Assembly: GCA_031430575.1 (NCBI GenBank)
Contig: JANPBT010000031.1
Span: 85,523-149,522, forward strand
Length of the DNA: 64,000 nt
Direction of reading: 5' to 3'
From: JANMDS01 sp031430575
GTDB taxonomy: Bacteria > Pseudomonadota > Gammaproteobacteria > Burkholderiales > Casimicrobiaceae
Shown: positions 35,187 through 43,858 of the stretch, in pieces
How positions within the stretch are numbered: position 1 is the first letter of the stretch
Layout: every line of letters begins with the position of its first letter
Made by a program: the position numbers and the translations under genes
The notes under the pieces: model-generated
Seen by the model: only the letters and a program-made list of their open reading frames with translations
Told to the model about the DNA's origin: nothing
The model's database searches: none

Positions 35187-35729
35187 ATGAGCGAAACCCC
35201 CACTTTTCACGGCACTACCATCATCAGCGTTCGCCGTGATGGCATGGTTGCCCTCGGCTGCGACGGGCAAGTCACCCTGGGAAATATTGTGGTCAAAGCC
35301 AGCGCAAAGAAAGTACGTCGGCTTTACCGCGATAAAGTGCTCGCTGGTTTTGCGGGTGCAACTGCCGATGCCTTTACGCTTTTTGAACGCTTCGAAGCTA
35401 AGCTTGAAAAGCATCAGGGTCACCTCGTGCGCGCTGCCGTTGATTTAACAAAAGATTGGCGCAGCGATCGCGCGCTGCGCCGGTTGGAAGCGATGCTTGC
35501 CGTGGCCGATCATGAGACTTCGCTGATTCTTACTGGCAATGGCGATGTGCTTGAGCCGGAGTATGGCATTGTTGCGATCGGGACGGGCGGTGCATATGCC
35601 CAAGCGGCTGCCCGCGCTTTGCTCGCGCATAGTACGCTTGATGCCCAAGAAATTGTGAAGCAGTCGTTGACCATTGCAGGCGATATTTGCATCTACACCA
35701 ACCAACACCACACCATCGAGGTGTTGTGA
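35187..35729 (+). CDS. hslV: ATP-dependent protease subunit HslV
   Basis: 180 aa. Cleavage after Gly9 exposes Thr10 of HGTTIISVRRDG as the catalytic N-terminal threonine; GCDGQVTLG and the conserved FAGATADAFTLFERFEAKLE follow. HslV forms the peptidase double ring that needs the HslU ATPase. hslU normally follows directly; here the next gene is a UbiH-family hydroxylase that overlaps the stop (GTGA). hslU must be elsewhere or absent. Confidence 0.96.
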   Translation: MSETPTFHGTTIISVRRDGMVALGCDGQVTLGNIVVKASAKKVRRLYRDKVLAGFAGATADAFTLFERFEAKLEKHQGHLVRAAVDLTKDWRSDRALRRLEAMLAVADHETSLILTGNGDVLEPEYGIVAIGTGGAYAQAAARALLAHSTLDAQEIVKQSLTIAGDICIYTNQHHTIEVL

Positions 35730-36853
35730 CCCAGCTCTGCATCGTTGGCAGCGGGCCGGTCGCGTTTGGGCTCGCAATCGCGGCGCAACAGGCGGGATTT
35801 GCGCCGCAGGTAATGAGCGCGCCCGGCGCAACGCGCGCGCCCAGCCCATTGCCAAGCAGCGGGTATTCACCGCGCGTTTACGCCCTCAATCCGCATTCAA
35901 AAACTTTACTCGAAACACTTGGCGTCTGGCAGCGCCTGCCCCAACAGCGCATCGCGTTGATGCGTGCGATGACAGTCTGGTCGTCACCCAAATCCCGCCC
36001 GTTGAAGATAGACGCGTTATCGTCTCACCAACCAGCGCTCGCGTGGATGGTCGAGCATGACGCGCTCATGCAAGCGCTGATTTCAGGCATACCTGCGGCG
36101 CAGATTTTGGCTTTTTCGCCTTCTATTTCAGCCGCGGCTTACAAAGCTTTTTTTATTGCTGATGGCGCTGATTCCGCTTTGCGCGCGCGATATGATTTGC
36201 CCGCGCGAACGACGCCGTATCACCATCATGCATTAGTCGCCACGGTGAAACTTCATACGCCGCATCATGGCATCGCGCGGCAAATTTTCTCGCCCAACAA
36301 TGCGCCAGGGTCAGTGCTCGCGGTGTTGCCGATGCCCCAAGACTGCGCGACAGTCGTTTGGAGCTTGCCCGACACGCGCCATACTGAGCTTGCTGCTTTC
36401 GACGATTCCGCGCTGGCGCTGGCGATTTCAGCAGCGATACCCGTTTCTGATTTCGGCTGCACGATCATTTCGCCGCGGGCAAACGCTCCGCTTAAATTGG
36501 TGCAAGCTGCGCGTTGGGCCAACGGTCGCGTTGCGCTGATTGGCGACGCGGCTCACGCGGTGCATCCACTGGCTGGGCAGGGCTTGAATCTTGGCTACGC
36601 CGACGTTGCCGAAATCGCGCGCCGTTGGCGTGGCGCTGCCGATCCTGGCCATCCACTCCTGCTTTCTGCTTACGCGCGCGCCCGCACCAGCGCGACCGTG
36701 GCAATGCAATTGGCGACCGATAGCTTATGGCGAAGTAATGTCGCGGCGCCCGATGCGGTGTCAACAGCGCTGCGCCATGCTGCGTTCCAGTGTGTTGAGC
36801 ACGTGCCGCTGCTCAAATCCCTTTTTTCCCATCCGGCGCGCGGTGGTGATTAA
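35726..36853 (+). CDS. UbiH/UbiF/COQ6-family FAD hydroxylase
   Basis: 375 aa from GTG 35726 (GTGA overlap with hslV). N-terminal dinucleotide fold IVGSGPVAFGLAIAAQQAG; the FAD-phosphate motif GDAAHAVHPLAGQGLNLGYAD lies near residue 270, with the RxWRGAADPGH region after it. Family members hydroxylate the ubiquinone ring. The DG motif is degenerate here. A repeat copy encodes ISGIPAAQILAF and a near-copy encodes GFAPQVM. Which ring position it modifies is not evident. Confidence 0.85.
   Translation: MTQLCIVGSGPVAFGLAIAAQQAGFAPQVMSAPGATRAPSPLPSSGYSPRVYALNPHSKTLLETLGVWQRLPQQRIALMRAMTVWSSPKSRPLKIDALSSHQPALAWMVEHDALMQALISGIPAAQILAFSPSISAAAYKAFFIADGADSALRARYDLPARTTPYHHHALVATVKLHTPHHGIARQIFSPNNAPGSVLAVLPMPQDCATVVWSLPDTRHTELAAFDDSALALAISAAIPVSDFGCTIISPRANAPLKLVQAARWANGRVALIGDAAHAVHPLAGQGLNLGYADVAEIARRWRGAADPGHPLLLSAYARARTSATVAMQLATDSLWRSNVAAPDAVSTALRHAAFQCVEHVPLLKSLFSHPARGGD
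35796..35814 (-). repeat. Dispersed repeat, variant copy in the hydroxylase
   Basis: ATTTGCGCCGCAGGTAAT; two differences from the consensus. Confidence 0.55.
36089..36107 (+). repeat. Dispersed 19-bp repeat in the hydroxylase
   Basis: Perfect copy, read GIPAAQIL. Confidence 0.92.
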
Positions 36854-36923
36854 ATCGTAAACTTGCTAACAATGATGAACGGGTCGGCCGAAAAAGTGCG
36901 GCTAGCCACCAAGGAAACCAACG

Positions 36924-37691
36924 ATGCCTAAACTTTTTTTGAAATCTTTGCTCGCGAGCTTCGCTTTTTTGAGTTGCGCAACTGCAAGCTTAGCGCAGAC
37001 CGCAGCGGCCGCAACCGACGAGCCGACCGTAATCAAAACTGCTTTGGAAGCAAAATTTCCAAAAGCAAAGATTGCCAATATTCGTAAATCAATGGTCGCT
37101 GGCATGTATGAAGCCACGATCGACACCGACGTTGTCTTCGTCGATGCAGCTGGCAAATTTGTATTCGTCGGCGCGCTCTACGATGTCGCAACCATGACAA
37201 ATCAAGTCGAATCCCGCCAAAATGAGCTTTTTGGTTTCAAGTGGGATGAGCTGCCGTTTGATAAAGCCATTAAAGTCGTGCGCGGCAAAGGCACCCGGCG
37301 GGTCGCGGTGTTTACCGATGCTGATTGCCCGTTCTGCAAGCGTGTTGAGCAGACATTTTCCCAGATGGACGACGTGACGATTTTTAATTTCCTCATGCCC
37401 ATCGATTCCTTGCATCCTGACGCAGGGCGCAAATCAAAAGTGATTTGGTGCTCCAAAGATCGCACCAAAGCGTGGCTCGATTTCATGCTGAACAACAAAC
37501 TCGTTGATGGCAAGGGCGATTGTCCAAATCCGGTGGACGAGCTAAAAGCGCTTGGCGCTTCGAAGCGGGTCAACGGCACGCCAGCGCTCGTATTCCCCGA
37601 CAACCGCACGATCCCAGGCGCGATTCCAAAAGATCAGATCGAAGCGGCGCTCAATAAGGCGGAAGCCAGCGTAAAAGCAAAAAAATCGTAG
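36924..37691 (+). CDS. dsbC: Thiol:disulfide interchange protein DsbC
   Basis: 255 aa. Signal peptide cleaved near ASLAQ (residue 25), an N-terminal dimerisation domain, and a thioredoxin fold with the active site CPFC at 135-138. A second, structural Cys pair (IWCSKD...GDCPNP) matches DsbC. Isomerises wrong disulfides in the periplasm, kept reduced by DsbD. Good Shine-Dalgarno AAGGAA upstream of ATG 36924. Confidence 0.95.
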   Translation: MPKLFLKSLLASFAFLSCATASLAQTAAAATDEPTVIKTALEAKFPKAKIANIRKSMVAGMYEATIDTDVVFVDAAGKFVFVGALYDVATMTNQVESRQNELFGFKWDELPFDKAIKVVRGKGTRRVAVFTDADCPFCKRVEQTFSQMDDVTIFNFLMPIDSLHPDAGRKSKVIWCSKDRTKAWLDFMLNNKLVDGKGDCPNPVDELKALGASKRVNGTPALVFPDNRTIPGAIPKDQIEAALNKAEASVKAKKS

Positions 37692-37739
37692 TCATTGATC
37701 AGATGCAGAAAACAGGGTGTGGAATGCGTGTAATTCGCT

Positions 37740-37758
37740 TTATTCTGCGCCGTAGGTA
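37740..37758 (-). repeat. Dispersed repeat, variant copy, intergenic
   Basis: TTATTCTGCGCCGTAGGTA; carries the same core C-to-T change as the copy at 24689. Confidence 0.55.
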
Positions 37759-37819
37759 CGGTTAAATACGCACTGCGCAATGTTGCGCAGAGTGAATCCA
37801 ATATGAAGGGGAATGCAGC

Positions 37820-38929
37820 ATGGCCATTCTTGATTTCCTAAAAAAACAATTTATCGACATCATCCAGTGGACCGATGATTCGCGCGATACGCTGTCGTAT
37901 CGATTCCCCGATGATGATCAGGAAATTAAAAACGGCGCCCAATTGATCGTTCGCGAAAGCCAAGTTGCGCAGTTTATTTATTTGGGCGAATACGGCGATA
38001 CGTTCAAGCCGGGCAAGCATACGCTAACCACGGACAACATCCCTGTGCTCACCAACTTAAAAAGTTGGAAATACGCGCTTGAATCGCCCTTTAAGGCGGA
38101 TGTTTATTACGTCGTTACCCGCACCTTTCCGGGCAATAAATGGGGCACGGCCAATCCGGTCATGATGCGCGATGCTGATTTCGGTGTCGTGCGTTTACGC
38201 GCGTATGGCACTTACGATTTCAAAATCGTAGAGCCACGTCTCTTTTTAAAAGAAGTTGCAGGCACTGATAATCACTTTCGCCTAGATGAATTTGCTGATG
38301 TGATGCGTTCGCGTATTGTTAGCGTTTTTTCAGAAGCGCTGAGCCAAGCAAAAGTGCCAGTGCTCGACGTGGCGTCTCGCTACTCGGAGATGGGCGATGC
38401 AATGCTGCCGCTTATCAACGCGATTACCAGCGCGAAATACGGCATCGAAATCACAAGTTTTGTGTGTGAAAACGTCTCCGTTCCGCCAGAAGTGGAAAAA
38501 GCCATTGATGCGCGTGGTGCGATGACCACCATTGGCGATATGGGTGAGTATGTCCGCTATCAAATGGGCACCGCCACTGGTGAAGGCCGTGCGGGAGGCC
38601 TTGGCATCGGCGCGGAATTTGCCACTGCAATGGCGCTGGGCCAGCAAATGATTCATCAGCCGGGCGGACCGGTGGGCACAAATCCAAACGCGCCTAAAGG
38701 CATGATTCCGCAAGCCCAAAAAGCGGGTGAAACTGCGCCGCAGGTATTGGCCTCAGCAGCAGTTGCGGCGGTGCCTGTTTTGCATTCGCCTGCAGACGTC
38801 GCAAAACTGCTTGGCGTGGGTGAAGCCGATGTGATTAGCGTGCTTGAATCGGGCGAGCTCAAAGGCAAAAAAATCGGCACGCAATGGCGCGTAACGCAAG
38901 CCGCGGTGGATGCTTATTTGAACGCGTAG
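37820..38929 (+). CDS. SPFH-domain protein with C-terminal excisionase-like HTH
   Basis: 369 aa. Residues about 1-250 resemble the SPFH/Band 7 'virion core protein-like' group (RFPDDDQEIKNGAQLIVRESQVAQFIYLGEYGDTFKPGKHTL). A Gly/Pro-rich linker follows, containing a repeat copy (TAPQVLAS). The last about 55 residues look like a MerR/excisionase-type helix-turn-helix (ADVAKLLGVGEADVISVLESGELKGKKIGTQWRV). No membrane segment. In many genomes a zinc-ribbon protein is the partner; here it lies 3 kb downstream at 41953. Role unknown. Confidence 0.85.
   Translation: MAILDFLKKQFIDIIQWTDDSRDTLSYRFPDDDQEIKNGAQLIVRESQVAQFIYLGEYGDTFKPGKHTLTTDNIPVLTNLKSWKYALESPFKADVYYVVTRTFPGNKWGTANPVMMRDADFGVVRLRAYGTYDFKIVEPRLFLKEVAGTDNHFRLDEFADVMRSRIVSVFSEALSQAKVPVLDVASRYSEMGDAMLPLINAITSAKYGIEITSFVCENVSVPPEVEKAIDARGAMTTIGDMGEYVRYQMGTATGEGRAGGLGIGAEFATAMALGQQMIHQPGGPVGTNPNAPKGMIPQAQKAGETAPQVLASAAVAAVPVLHSPADVAKLLGVGEADVISVLESGELKGKKIGTQWRVTQAAVDAYLNA
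38730..38747 (-). repeat. Dispersed repeat in the SPFH gene linker
   Basis: AAACTGCGCCGCAGGTAT; read as TAPQVLAS. Confidence 0.85.
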
Positions 38930-39019
38930 CGAATTGAATCGCCATCGATTTCACAGCAATCGTGAAGTCGATGGTATCCGAAACTCGAGGCGCAGCGCGT
39001 GGCGGCGCGCGTAGAAGAT

Positions 39020-39172
39020 ATGAGCTTCAAAGGGAATAAATCAGCCTTGCCATTCAAACTTTGCGTGGCGTGTGGTCGCGCGATGACGTGGCGTAAAAGC
39101 TGGGCTAAAAATTGGAACGACGTGAAATACTGCTCTGATCGTTGTCGCAATGCGACGAAAGCGAAATCGTAA
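39020..39172 (+). CDS. DUF2256 small zinc-finger-like protein
   Basis: 50-aa protein not long enough for usual ORF cut-offs. It has CVACGRAM and CSDRCR, two paired-cysteine sites that should bind one zinc, around the DUF2256 signature WRKSWAKNW. Stop is 2 bp before the photolyase ATG, so the two are one operon. DUF2256 genes commonly neighbour PhrB-type photolyases; function is unknown. Confidence 0.88.
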   Translation: MSFKGNKSALPFKLCVACGRAMTWRKSWAKNWNDVKYCSDRCRNATKAKS

Positions 39173-39174
39173 CG

Positions 39175-40707
39175 ATGCGTAATCTCATTTTGATTTTGGG
39201 CGATCAGCTCGATCAGCACAGCGCTGCGCTGCGCAATGCCGATCGCGCGTGCGACGTGATCGTGATGATCGAAGCCCGCGAAGAAAGCACGCACGTCTGG
39301 TCGGGCAAGGCGCGCACTGCGCTATTTTTAAGCGCGATGCGCCATCACGCGCAATGGTGCGCAGCCGAAGGCTTCACCGTGCACTATCGCGCGCTGGGAA
39401 AGGAAAACGACGCCAGTCTTGCGGTCGGTTTGAATGCCGCTATCGCTGCGTTTGCGCCGCAAGCGGTGATCTGTGTCGAGCCTGGTGATTTGCGGGTTAC
39501 GGCTCTCTTACAAGACACTTGCAGCGCAGCTTCATTGCCGTTGGACCTGCGCGTTGACACTCATTTCCTCTGCACCAAAGCTGAGTTTGGACAGTGGGCG
39601 GGCGACAGTAAATCGCTGCGGATGGAGTTTTTTTATCGTAATCTGCGCCGCAGGTATTTAGTGTTAATGCAAGGCGATGAGCCTGAAGGCGGCCAATGGA
39701 ATTACGATGCAGATAATCGCAAATCTTTCGGCAAGGCGGGCCCGCAAGCAGTGCCCACGCCGTCGCAATTTGCGCATGACGCGATCACGACCGAAGTGCT
39801 CGCGCTGGTAAATACGATATTTGCCGACCATCCTGGAAATCTTGCCCATTTTAATTGGCCGGTCACCCGCGAAGATGCGCTCGTTGCCCTCGATGATTTC
39901 ATCGCCAAGCGATTGCGTGGTTTTGGCGAACATCAAGATGCGATGTGGACCGATTTGGTGTTTGGTTGGCATTCGCTGCTTTCAACTTCGCTGAATTTGA
40001 AGCTGCTCAATCCGCGCGAAGTGGTTGAAAAAGCGCAGGCGGCATATCGCGCAGGCGAAGTTGATCTGGCGAGCGCCGAGGGCTTTATTCGGCAGGTCCT
40101 CGGATGGCGCGAGTTTATGCGTGGTGTTTACTTTTTAGATATGCCTGCGTTAAAAAGCGCCAATCACTTTAAGCATGCCAACCCGCTGCCTAAATGGTAT
40201 TGGACGGGACAAACCAAAATGCGGTGCATGCAACAGTGCGTTGGGCAAACGCTCGATTACGGCTATGCGCATCACATTCAGCGGCTGATGGTGACCGGCA
40301 TGTTCGGCGTGATCGCCGAAATTACGCCACAGGCTATTGCCGATTGGTATCTCGCGGTTTACGTTGACGCGATCGAGTGGGTTGAATTGCCTAACGTTGC
40401 GGGCATGGCGTTGTTTGCCAATGGCGGGCGCTTTACGAGTAAGCCCTATGTCGCAAGCGGGGCATACGTCAAGCGTATGAGTAATTACTGCACTGGCTGC
40501 GCCTACGTATCTGATGAAAAAACAGGTGTAAATGCCTGCCCGATGACCACGCTTTATTGGCACTTTATCGATAAGCATGAAAAGGTTTTAGCGAAAAATC
40601 CTCGCACTGCGCTGATGGCAAAAAATATTACGCGTATGGACGCGCCGACACGCGACGCGATGCGCGTGCGTGCCGGTGAAATGCTCGCTGATTTGGATGC
40701 GCTTTGA
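39175..40707 (+). CDS. PhrB-type (Fe-S) cryptochrome/photolyase family protein
   Basis: 510 aa from ATG 39175. N-terminal Rossmann antenna domain (RNLILILGDQLD) and C-terminal FAD-binding helical domain (GWREFMRGVYFLDM; LPKWYWTG; HIQRLMVTGMF). Cysteines near KMRCMQ and in YCTGCAYVSDEKTGVNACP fit the [4Fe-4S] cluster of the FeS-BCP clade, which repairs (6-4) photoproducts with light. A repeat copy encodes FYRNLRRRYLVLM, a place where the family already has a FYR-x-(L/M)R-R motif. Confidence 0.92.
   Translation: MRNLILILGDQLDQHSAALRNADRACDVIVMIEAREESTHVWSGKARTALFLSAMRHHAQWCAAEGFTVHYRALGKENDASLAVGLNAAIAAFAPQAVICVEPGDLRVTALLQDTCSAASLPLDLRVDTHFLCTKAEFGQWAGDSKSLRMEFFYRNLRRRYLVLMQGDEPEGGQWNYDADNRKSFGKAGPQAVPTPSQFAHDAITTEVLALVNTIFADHPGNLAHFNWPVTREDALVALDDFIAKRLRGFGEHQDAMWTDLVFGWHSLLSTSLNLKLLNPREVVEKAQAAYRAGEVDLASAEGFIRQVLGWREFMRGVYFLDMPALKSANHFKHANPLPKWYWTGQTKMRCMQQCVGQTLDYGYAHHIQRLMVTGMFGVIAEITPQAIADWYLAVYVDAIEWVELPNVAGMALFANGGRFTSKPYVASGAYVKRMSNYCTGCAYVSDEKTGVNACPMTTLYWHFIDKHEKVLAKNPRTALMAKNITRMDAPTRDAMRVRAGEMLADLDAL
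39640..39657 (-). repeat. Dispersed repeat in the PhrB-type gene
   Basis: AATCTGCGCCGCAGGTAT; read as NLRRRY, an unusual frame that suits a conserved Arg-rich motif. Confidence 0.85.
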
Positions 40708-40708
40708 G

Positions 40709-41956
40709 ATGAGCGCAATCGTACAGCGCTTGCATTTACCAAAAGACCGCATTGAGCGATTGCCATTCCTGAGGCGCAGTTTTCAAAATTGCGTCGGTGC
40801 GGATGCCAAAATGATTGGCGGAAGGGCTGCGGGTCTAGACGCATTGGCGAAGGTCAATCCGCAGGCTTACGCACGCACCCGAAATCACCTCGACGGGGAT
40901 GTTACGCGGCTCTCGCCCTATTTTCGTCACGGTATGTTAAGTCTGCGCGAAGCGGCAGACGACGCGATTTTGCGGGCAAAAAATGATGCCCATAAATTTG
41001 TTTTTGAGCTGGCATGGCGGGATTTTTGGCAACGGGTCTGGGCTGAGAAGGGCGATGCCATTCGCAGCGCGATTGAGCCCGCAAAAGTCGCGCTCGGCGC
41101 AGCACCCATGCCCGATGATATTCGCAGTGGCCGCACTGGGCTTAAGTGCATGGATCAATTTACGCGCGAGCTCGTAGACGATGGCTACGTCCATAACCAC
41201 GCGCGGATGTGGTTTGCGAGCTACGTGATTCATCATCGCAAAATCGACTGGCGGGTTGCCGCCGATTGGTATTACGGTCAACTTCTTGATGGTGACTGGG
41301 CGAGCAATCATTTGTCGTGGCAATGGGTGGGCTCGACGTTTTCCGCAAAGCCTTACTTTTTTAATAAAGAAAATCTCGTACGCTTCTCTGATGGCAAGCT
41401 CTGTCAGGGCTGCAAGGCGCAGTGCCCGTTTGATGCCACTTATGAAATGCTGGAGGAGCGACTATTTGGCCGCAGTCAATCTGCCCCGCAGGTCGCATCG
41501 CCTGCTGCGCTGTCGCCTGCACTCATGGCGCAGAGCCCATCGGCTGATGCGCGGGCTACGCTACTCATTCACGACGAAATGCTCGGTGACCATCTGTCAA
41601 TTTATGCAATACCTGCGGCGCAGAAATGCTTCGTTTTTGATCCAGAATGGATGGCTGCGGAGGGCTGGAGTTTGAAGCGGGTGCAGTTCGTTTGTGATGG
41701 TCTCGCCGCACTTGGGGATGTCCAGATTTACGTGGGTGAAATTGCGCACGTTGTAGCGGCGCTCGGCTCTTCATCGTTGCTGACGCAATCAACCCCCAAT
41801 CGCAACACACACGCGATGCTCGCGCGCGCAGGCATACCAGTGCGCTTTCACGACGCACCGGCATTCGCACAATACGACGGTAAGCTCACGCGATTTATGC
41901 ACTTCTGGAGCCGTATCGAGCGGCAGTTTTTCCCGGGAGGCAGTGCACGCAAATGA
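40709..41956 (+). CDS. Photolyase-like protein with FAD domain first
   Basis: 415 aa from ATG 40709, 1 bp after the previous stop. Residues about 20-260 match the C-terminal FAD-binding photolyase domain (LDGDVTRLSPYFRHGMLSLREA; FVFELAWRDFWQRVW; WASNHLSWQWVGSTFSAKPYFFN), ending in a Cys-containing CQGCKAQCPFD. No antenna domain precedes it. The C-terminal about 130 residues (FVFDPEWMAAEGWSLKRVQFVCDGLAALGDVQIYVG) look like the Rossmann half of a photolyase, so the domains may be permuted. Two repeat copies lie in that tail. Light-driven repair is inferred. Confidence 0.82.
   Translation: MSAIVQRLHLPKDRIERLPFLRRSFQNCVGADAKMIGGRAAGLDALAKVNPQAYARTRNHLDGDVTRLSPYFRHGMLSLREAADDAILRAKNDAHKFVFELAWRDFWQRVWAEKGDAIRSAIEPAKVALGAAPMPDDIRSGRTGLKCMDQFTRELVDDGYVHNHARMWFASYVIHHRKIDWRVAADWYYGQLLDGDWASNHLSWQWVGSTFSAKPYFFNKENLVRFSDGKLCQGCKAQCPFDATYEMLEERLFGRSQSAPQVASPAALSPALMAQSPSADARATLLIHDEMLGDHLSIYAIPAAQKCFVFDPEWMAAEGWSLKRVQFVCDGLAALGDVQIYVGEIAHVVAALGSSSLLTQSTPNRNTHAMLARAGIPVRFHDAPAFAQYDGKLTRFMHFWSRIERQFFPGGSARK
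41478..41495 (-). repeat. Dispersed repeat, degenerate copy
   Basis: CAATCTGCCCCGCAGGTC; read SAPQVA in the linker of the second photolyase-like protein. Confidence 0.5.
41609..41626 (+). repeat. Dispersed repeat in the second photolyase-like gene
   Basis: ATACCTGCGGCGCAGAAA; read AIPAAQK. Confidence 0.82.
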
Positions 41957-43074
41957 GCCAAGCCCAATCGGTTTCCGACGCCTCCGCGACCGCCCGCTCG
42001 AAATATTCCTGCCCCGCCTGTGGCGGCGAAGCCCATTGGAATGCGGCAAAGCAAATTCTCGCGTGTGCTTTTTGCGGCACGCAATCACCTGCACAAATTG
42101 ATGAAACCGGTGTGATCCACGAGCGCGATCTTGCCAAGGCGCTGCGGGAATTACCGCAGGAATTGCGTGGCTGGCAGCGCGAAAAGCGCTTCGTGCAATG
42201 CACCTCGTGTAAAGCAATTTCTGTGTTTGAAGCCCAAAAGCAAGCGCAGGCATGTGAGTTTTGTGGCTCGTCGGCGATCGTGCCGTATGAGGAAACCAAA
42301 GAAATCATTCGCCCTGAATCTGTGCTGCCATTTAAAGTAAGCGAGTCGAGCGCGCGCGATCACATCCGCAAGTGGTATTCATCGCTCTGGTGGGCGCCCA
42401 ATGCGCTGAAGAAAAAAGCACTCACCGACACCGTCAAAGGCATGTACCTACCGTATTGGACTTTTGACGCATTGGTCGGTGCCCAATGGCAAGCGCAATC
42501 TGGCTACTACTACTATGAAACGCAGACGTATAACGACAATGGCGAGCAGCGCACGCGGCAAGTTCAGCGCGTGCGCTGGCAGCCATCTTCGGGTGCAGTA
42601 AATCACTTTATTGATGACGATTTGGTGTGTGGATCGCGCGGGATTCACCCTGCGCTTTTGCGTCAAATCGAGCCATTTCCAACCACGTCGCAAGAGATGC
42701 GTGCCTACGACGCGGCGTATGTTTCCGGCTGGAATGTTGAGCGCTATCAGATTGATTTAGTCGCGGCTGCAAGCGCGTCGCGGGATCAAATGTCGCGCAC
42801 GATCAACGACATGTGTGCGCAGCAAGTGCCTGGTGATACGCAACGCAATTTGAATGTTGACGCCGATTTTTCGCGACAAACATTCAAGCATATTCTTGTG
42901 CCGGTCTGGTTACTCTCCTATACCTACGGCGCAAAATCGTATCAAGTCGTGATGAATGGCGTAACTGGCCAGACGGTAGGCGAGCACCCCAAGAGCTGGG
43001 TGAAGATTACCTTTGCGATCCTGCTCGCGATCATCGTGTTTATTATTTTTGCAGCGCTCAGTGGTGGTCGCTAA
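41953..43074 (+). CDS. Zinc-ribbon membrane protein (SPFH-partner type)
   Basis: 373 aa, ATGA overlap with the photolyase-like gene. Two zinc ribbons at the N-terminus (CPACGG...CAFCGT at about 19-45; CTSCKA...CEFCGS at about 82-108). A beta-rich middle has YLPYWTFDA and a Tyr-rich YYYYETQTY stretch, and one C-terminal membrane helix (FAILLAIIVFIIFAAL). Similar proteins are annotated as primosomal-N'-like zinc-ribbon proteins and often pair with SPFH/virion-core-like proteins. Function unknown. Confidence 0.82.
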   Translation: MSQAQSVSDASATARSKYSCPACGGEAHWNAAKQILACAFCGTQSPAQIDETGVIHERDLAKALRELPQELRGWQREKRFVQCTSCKAISVFEAQKQAQACEFCGSSAIVPYEETKEIIRPESVLPFKVSESSARDHIRKWYSSLWWAPNALKKKALTDTVKGMYLPYWTFDALVGAQWQAQSGYYYYETQTYNDNGEQRTRQVQRVRWQPSSGAVNHFIDDDLVCGSRGIHPALLRQIEPFPTTSQEMRAYDAAYVSGWNVERYQIDLVAAASASRDQMSRTINDMCAQQVPGDTQRNLNVDADFSRQTFKHILVPVWLLSYTYGAKSYQVVMNGVTGQTVGEHPKSWVKITFAILLAIIVFIIFAALSGGR

Positions 43075-43078
43075 AGCG

Positions 43079-43858
43079 GTGCAACAATTCTCCCCGTCGA
43101 ATGCGCCTTATTTTGCGCCTTATTTTGCACCCTATGCACCCGCGCTCGCACGCTATGGGCCGCTGCGCGCAGACCGCCGCTGGATTGATGCTTTTAACGC
43201 TGAATCTGCGCCGCAGGTATTGCTAAAAGTAGGGGATACGCCCTTTAAAGCGTTGGAGTACGAGCGCGAAATCTACGCCAGCGGCGCGATTCCGACGCGT
43301 ATTGATTCGTGGCACGATCTGATGAACGCGCTTGTCTGGGCAAAATTTCCGATGTCCAAGCGTGCGCTCAATGTCCGTCATGTCAATGCACCCGATGATG
43401 GCGTCGCCCGATGCCGCGTACGCGATGGCTTAACGCTTATCGATGAATCGGGAATCATTTTGATCTCAGAAGATCATTCGCTGTTTGAAGCCCACCAGTG
43501 CCGCGATTGGCACACACTGTTTATTACCCGCCGGCAGGCGTGGTTAGATGGCACGATCACCGCGATTCTCTTCGGCCATGGGCTCATGGCCGCATTGATT
43601 GAGCAGCCCCATGCGGCATTGACGGCAAAAGCAGTATGGTTCAACGATAGCTTACCTGCGGCGCAGATTGATGATGCCTTGCGCGCGCGTATTGATGCTG
43701 CCTTGCGCGCGCGTATTGATGCTGCTGATGCCTGTCTACCCAAGCAACTCTTGCCGATCCCGATTTTCGGTATTCCGGGATGGAATGCAACCAACATAGC
43801 GCCAGCTTTCTACGAGAATGCGCGTATCTTCCGCCCGCTTTCTACAATACAGATATGA
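43079..43858 (+). CDS. DUF3025 protein
   Basis: 259 aa if GTG 43079 is the start (GTGs at 43061 and 43064 are alternatives overlapping the upstream gene). DUF3025 landmarks include YEREIYASGAIPTRIDSWHDLMNALVWAKFPMSKRALN and DESGIILISEDH. Function is unknown. Two repeat copies (ESAPQVLL, LPAAQID). Next to the second is an exact 24-bp in-frame tandem duplication that doubles ALRARIDA. ATGA overlap with the reductase gene. Confidence 0.82.
   Translation: MQQFSPSNAPYFAPYFAPYAPALARYGPLRADRRWIDAFNAESAPQVLLKVGDTPFKALEYEREIYASGAIPTRIDSWHDLMNALVWAKFPMSKRALNVRHVNAPDDGVARCRVRDGLTLIDESGIILISEDHSLFEAHQCRDWHTLFITRRQAWLDGTITAILFGHGLMAALIEQPHAALTAKAVWFNDSLPAAQIDDALRARIDAALRARIDAADACLPKQLLPIPIFGIPGWNATNIAPAFYENARIFRPLSTIQI
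43203..43220 (-). repeat. Dispersed repeat in the DUF3025 gene
   Basis: AATCTGCGCCGCAGGTAT; read SAPQVL. Confidence 0.88.
43652..43669 (+). repeat. Dispersed repeat in the DUF3025 gene, second copy
   Basis: TTACCTGCGGCGCAGATT; read LPAAQID. Confidence 0.82.
43676..43723 (+). repeat. Exact 24-bp in-frame tandem duplication
   Basis: Two identical 24-bp units, each encoding ALRARIDA, starting 7 bp after a dispersed-repeat copy. Confidence 0.9.
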
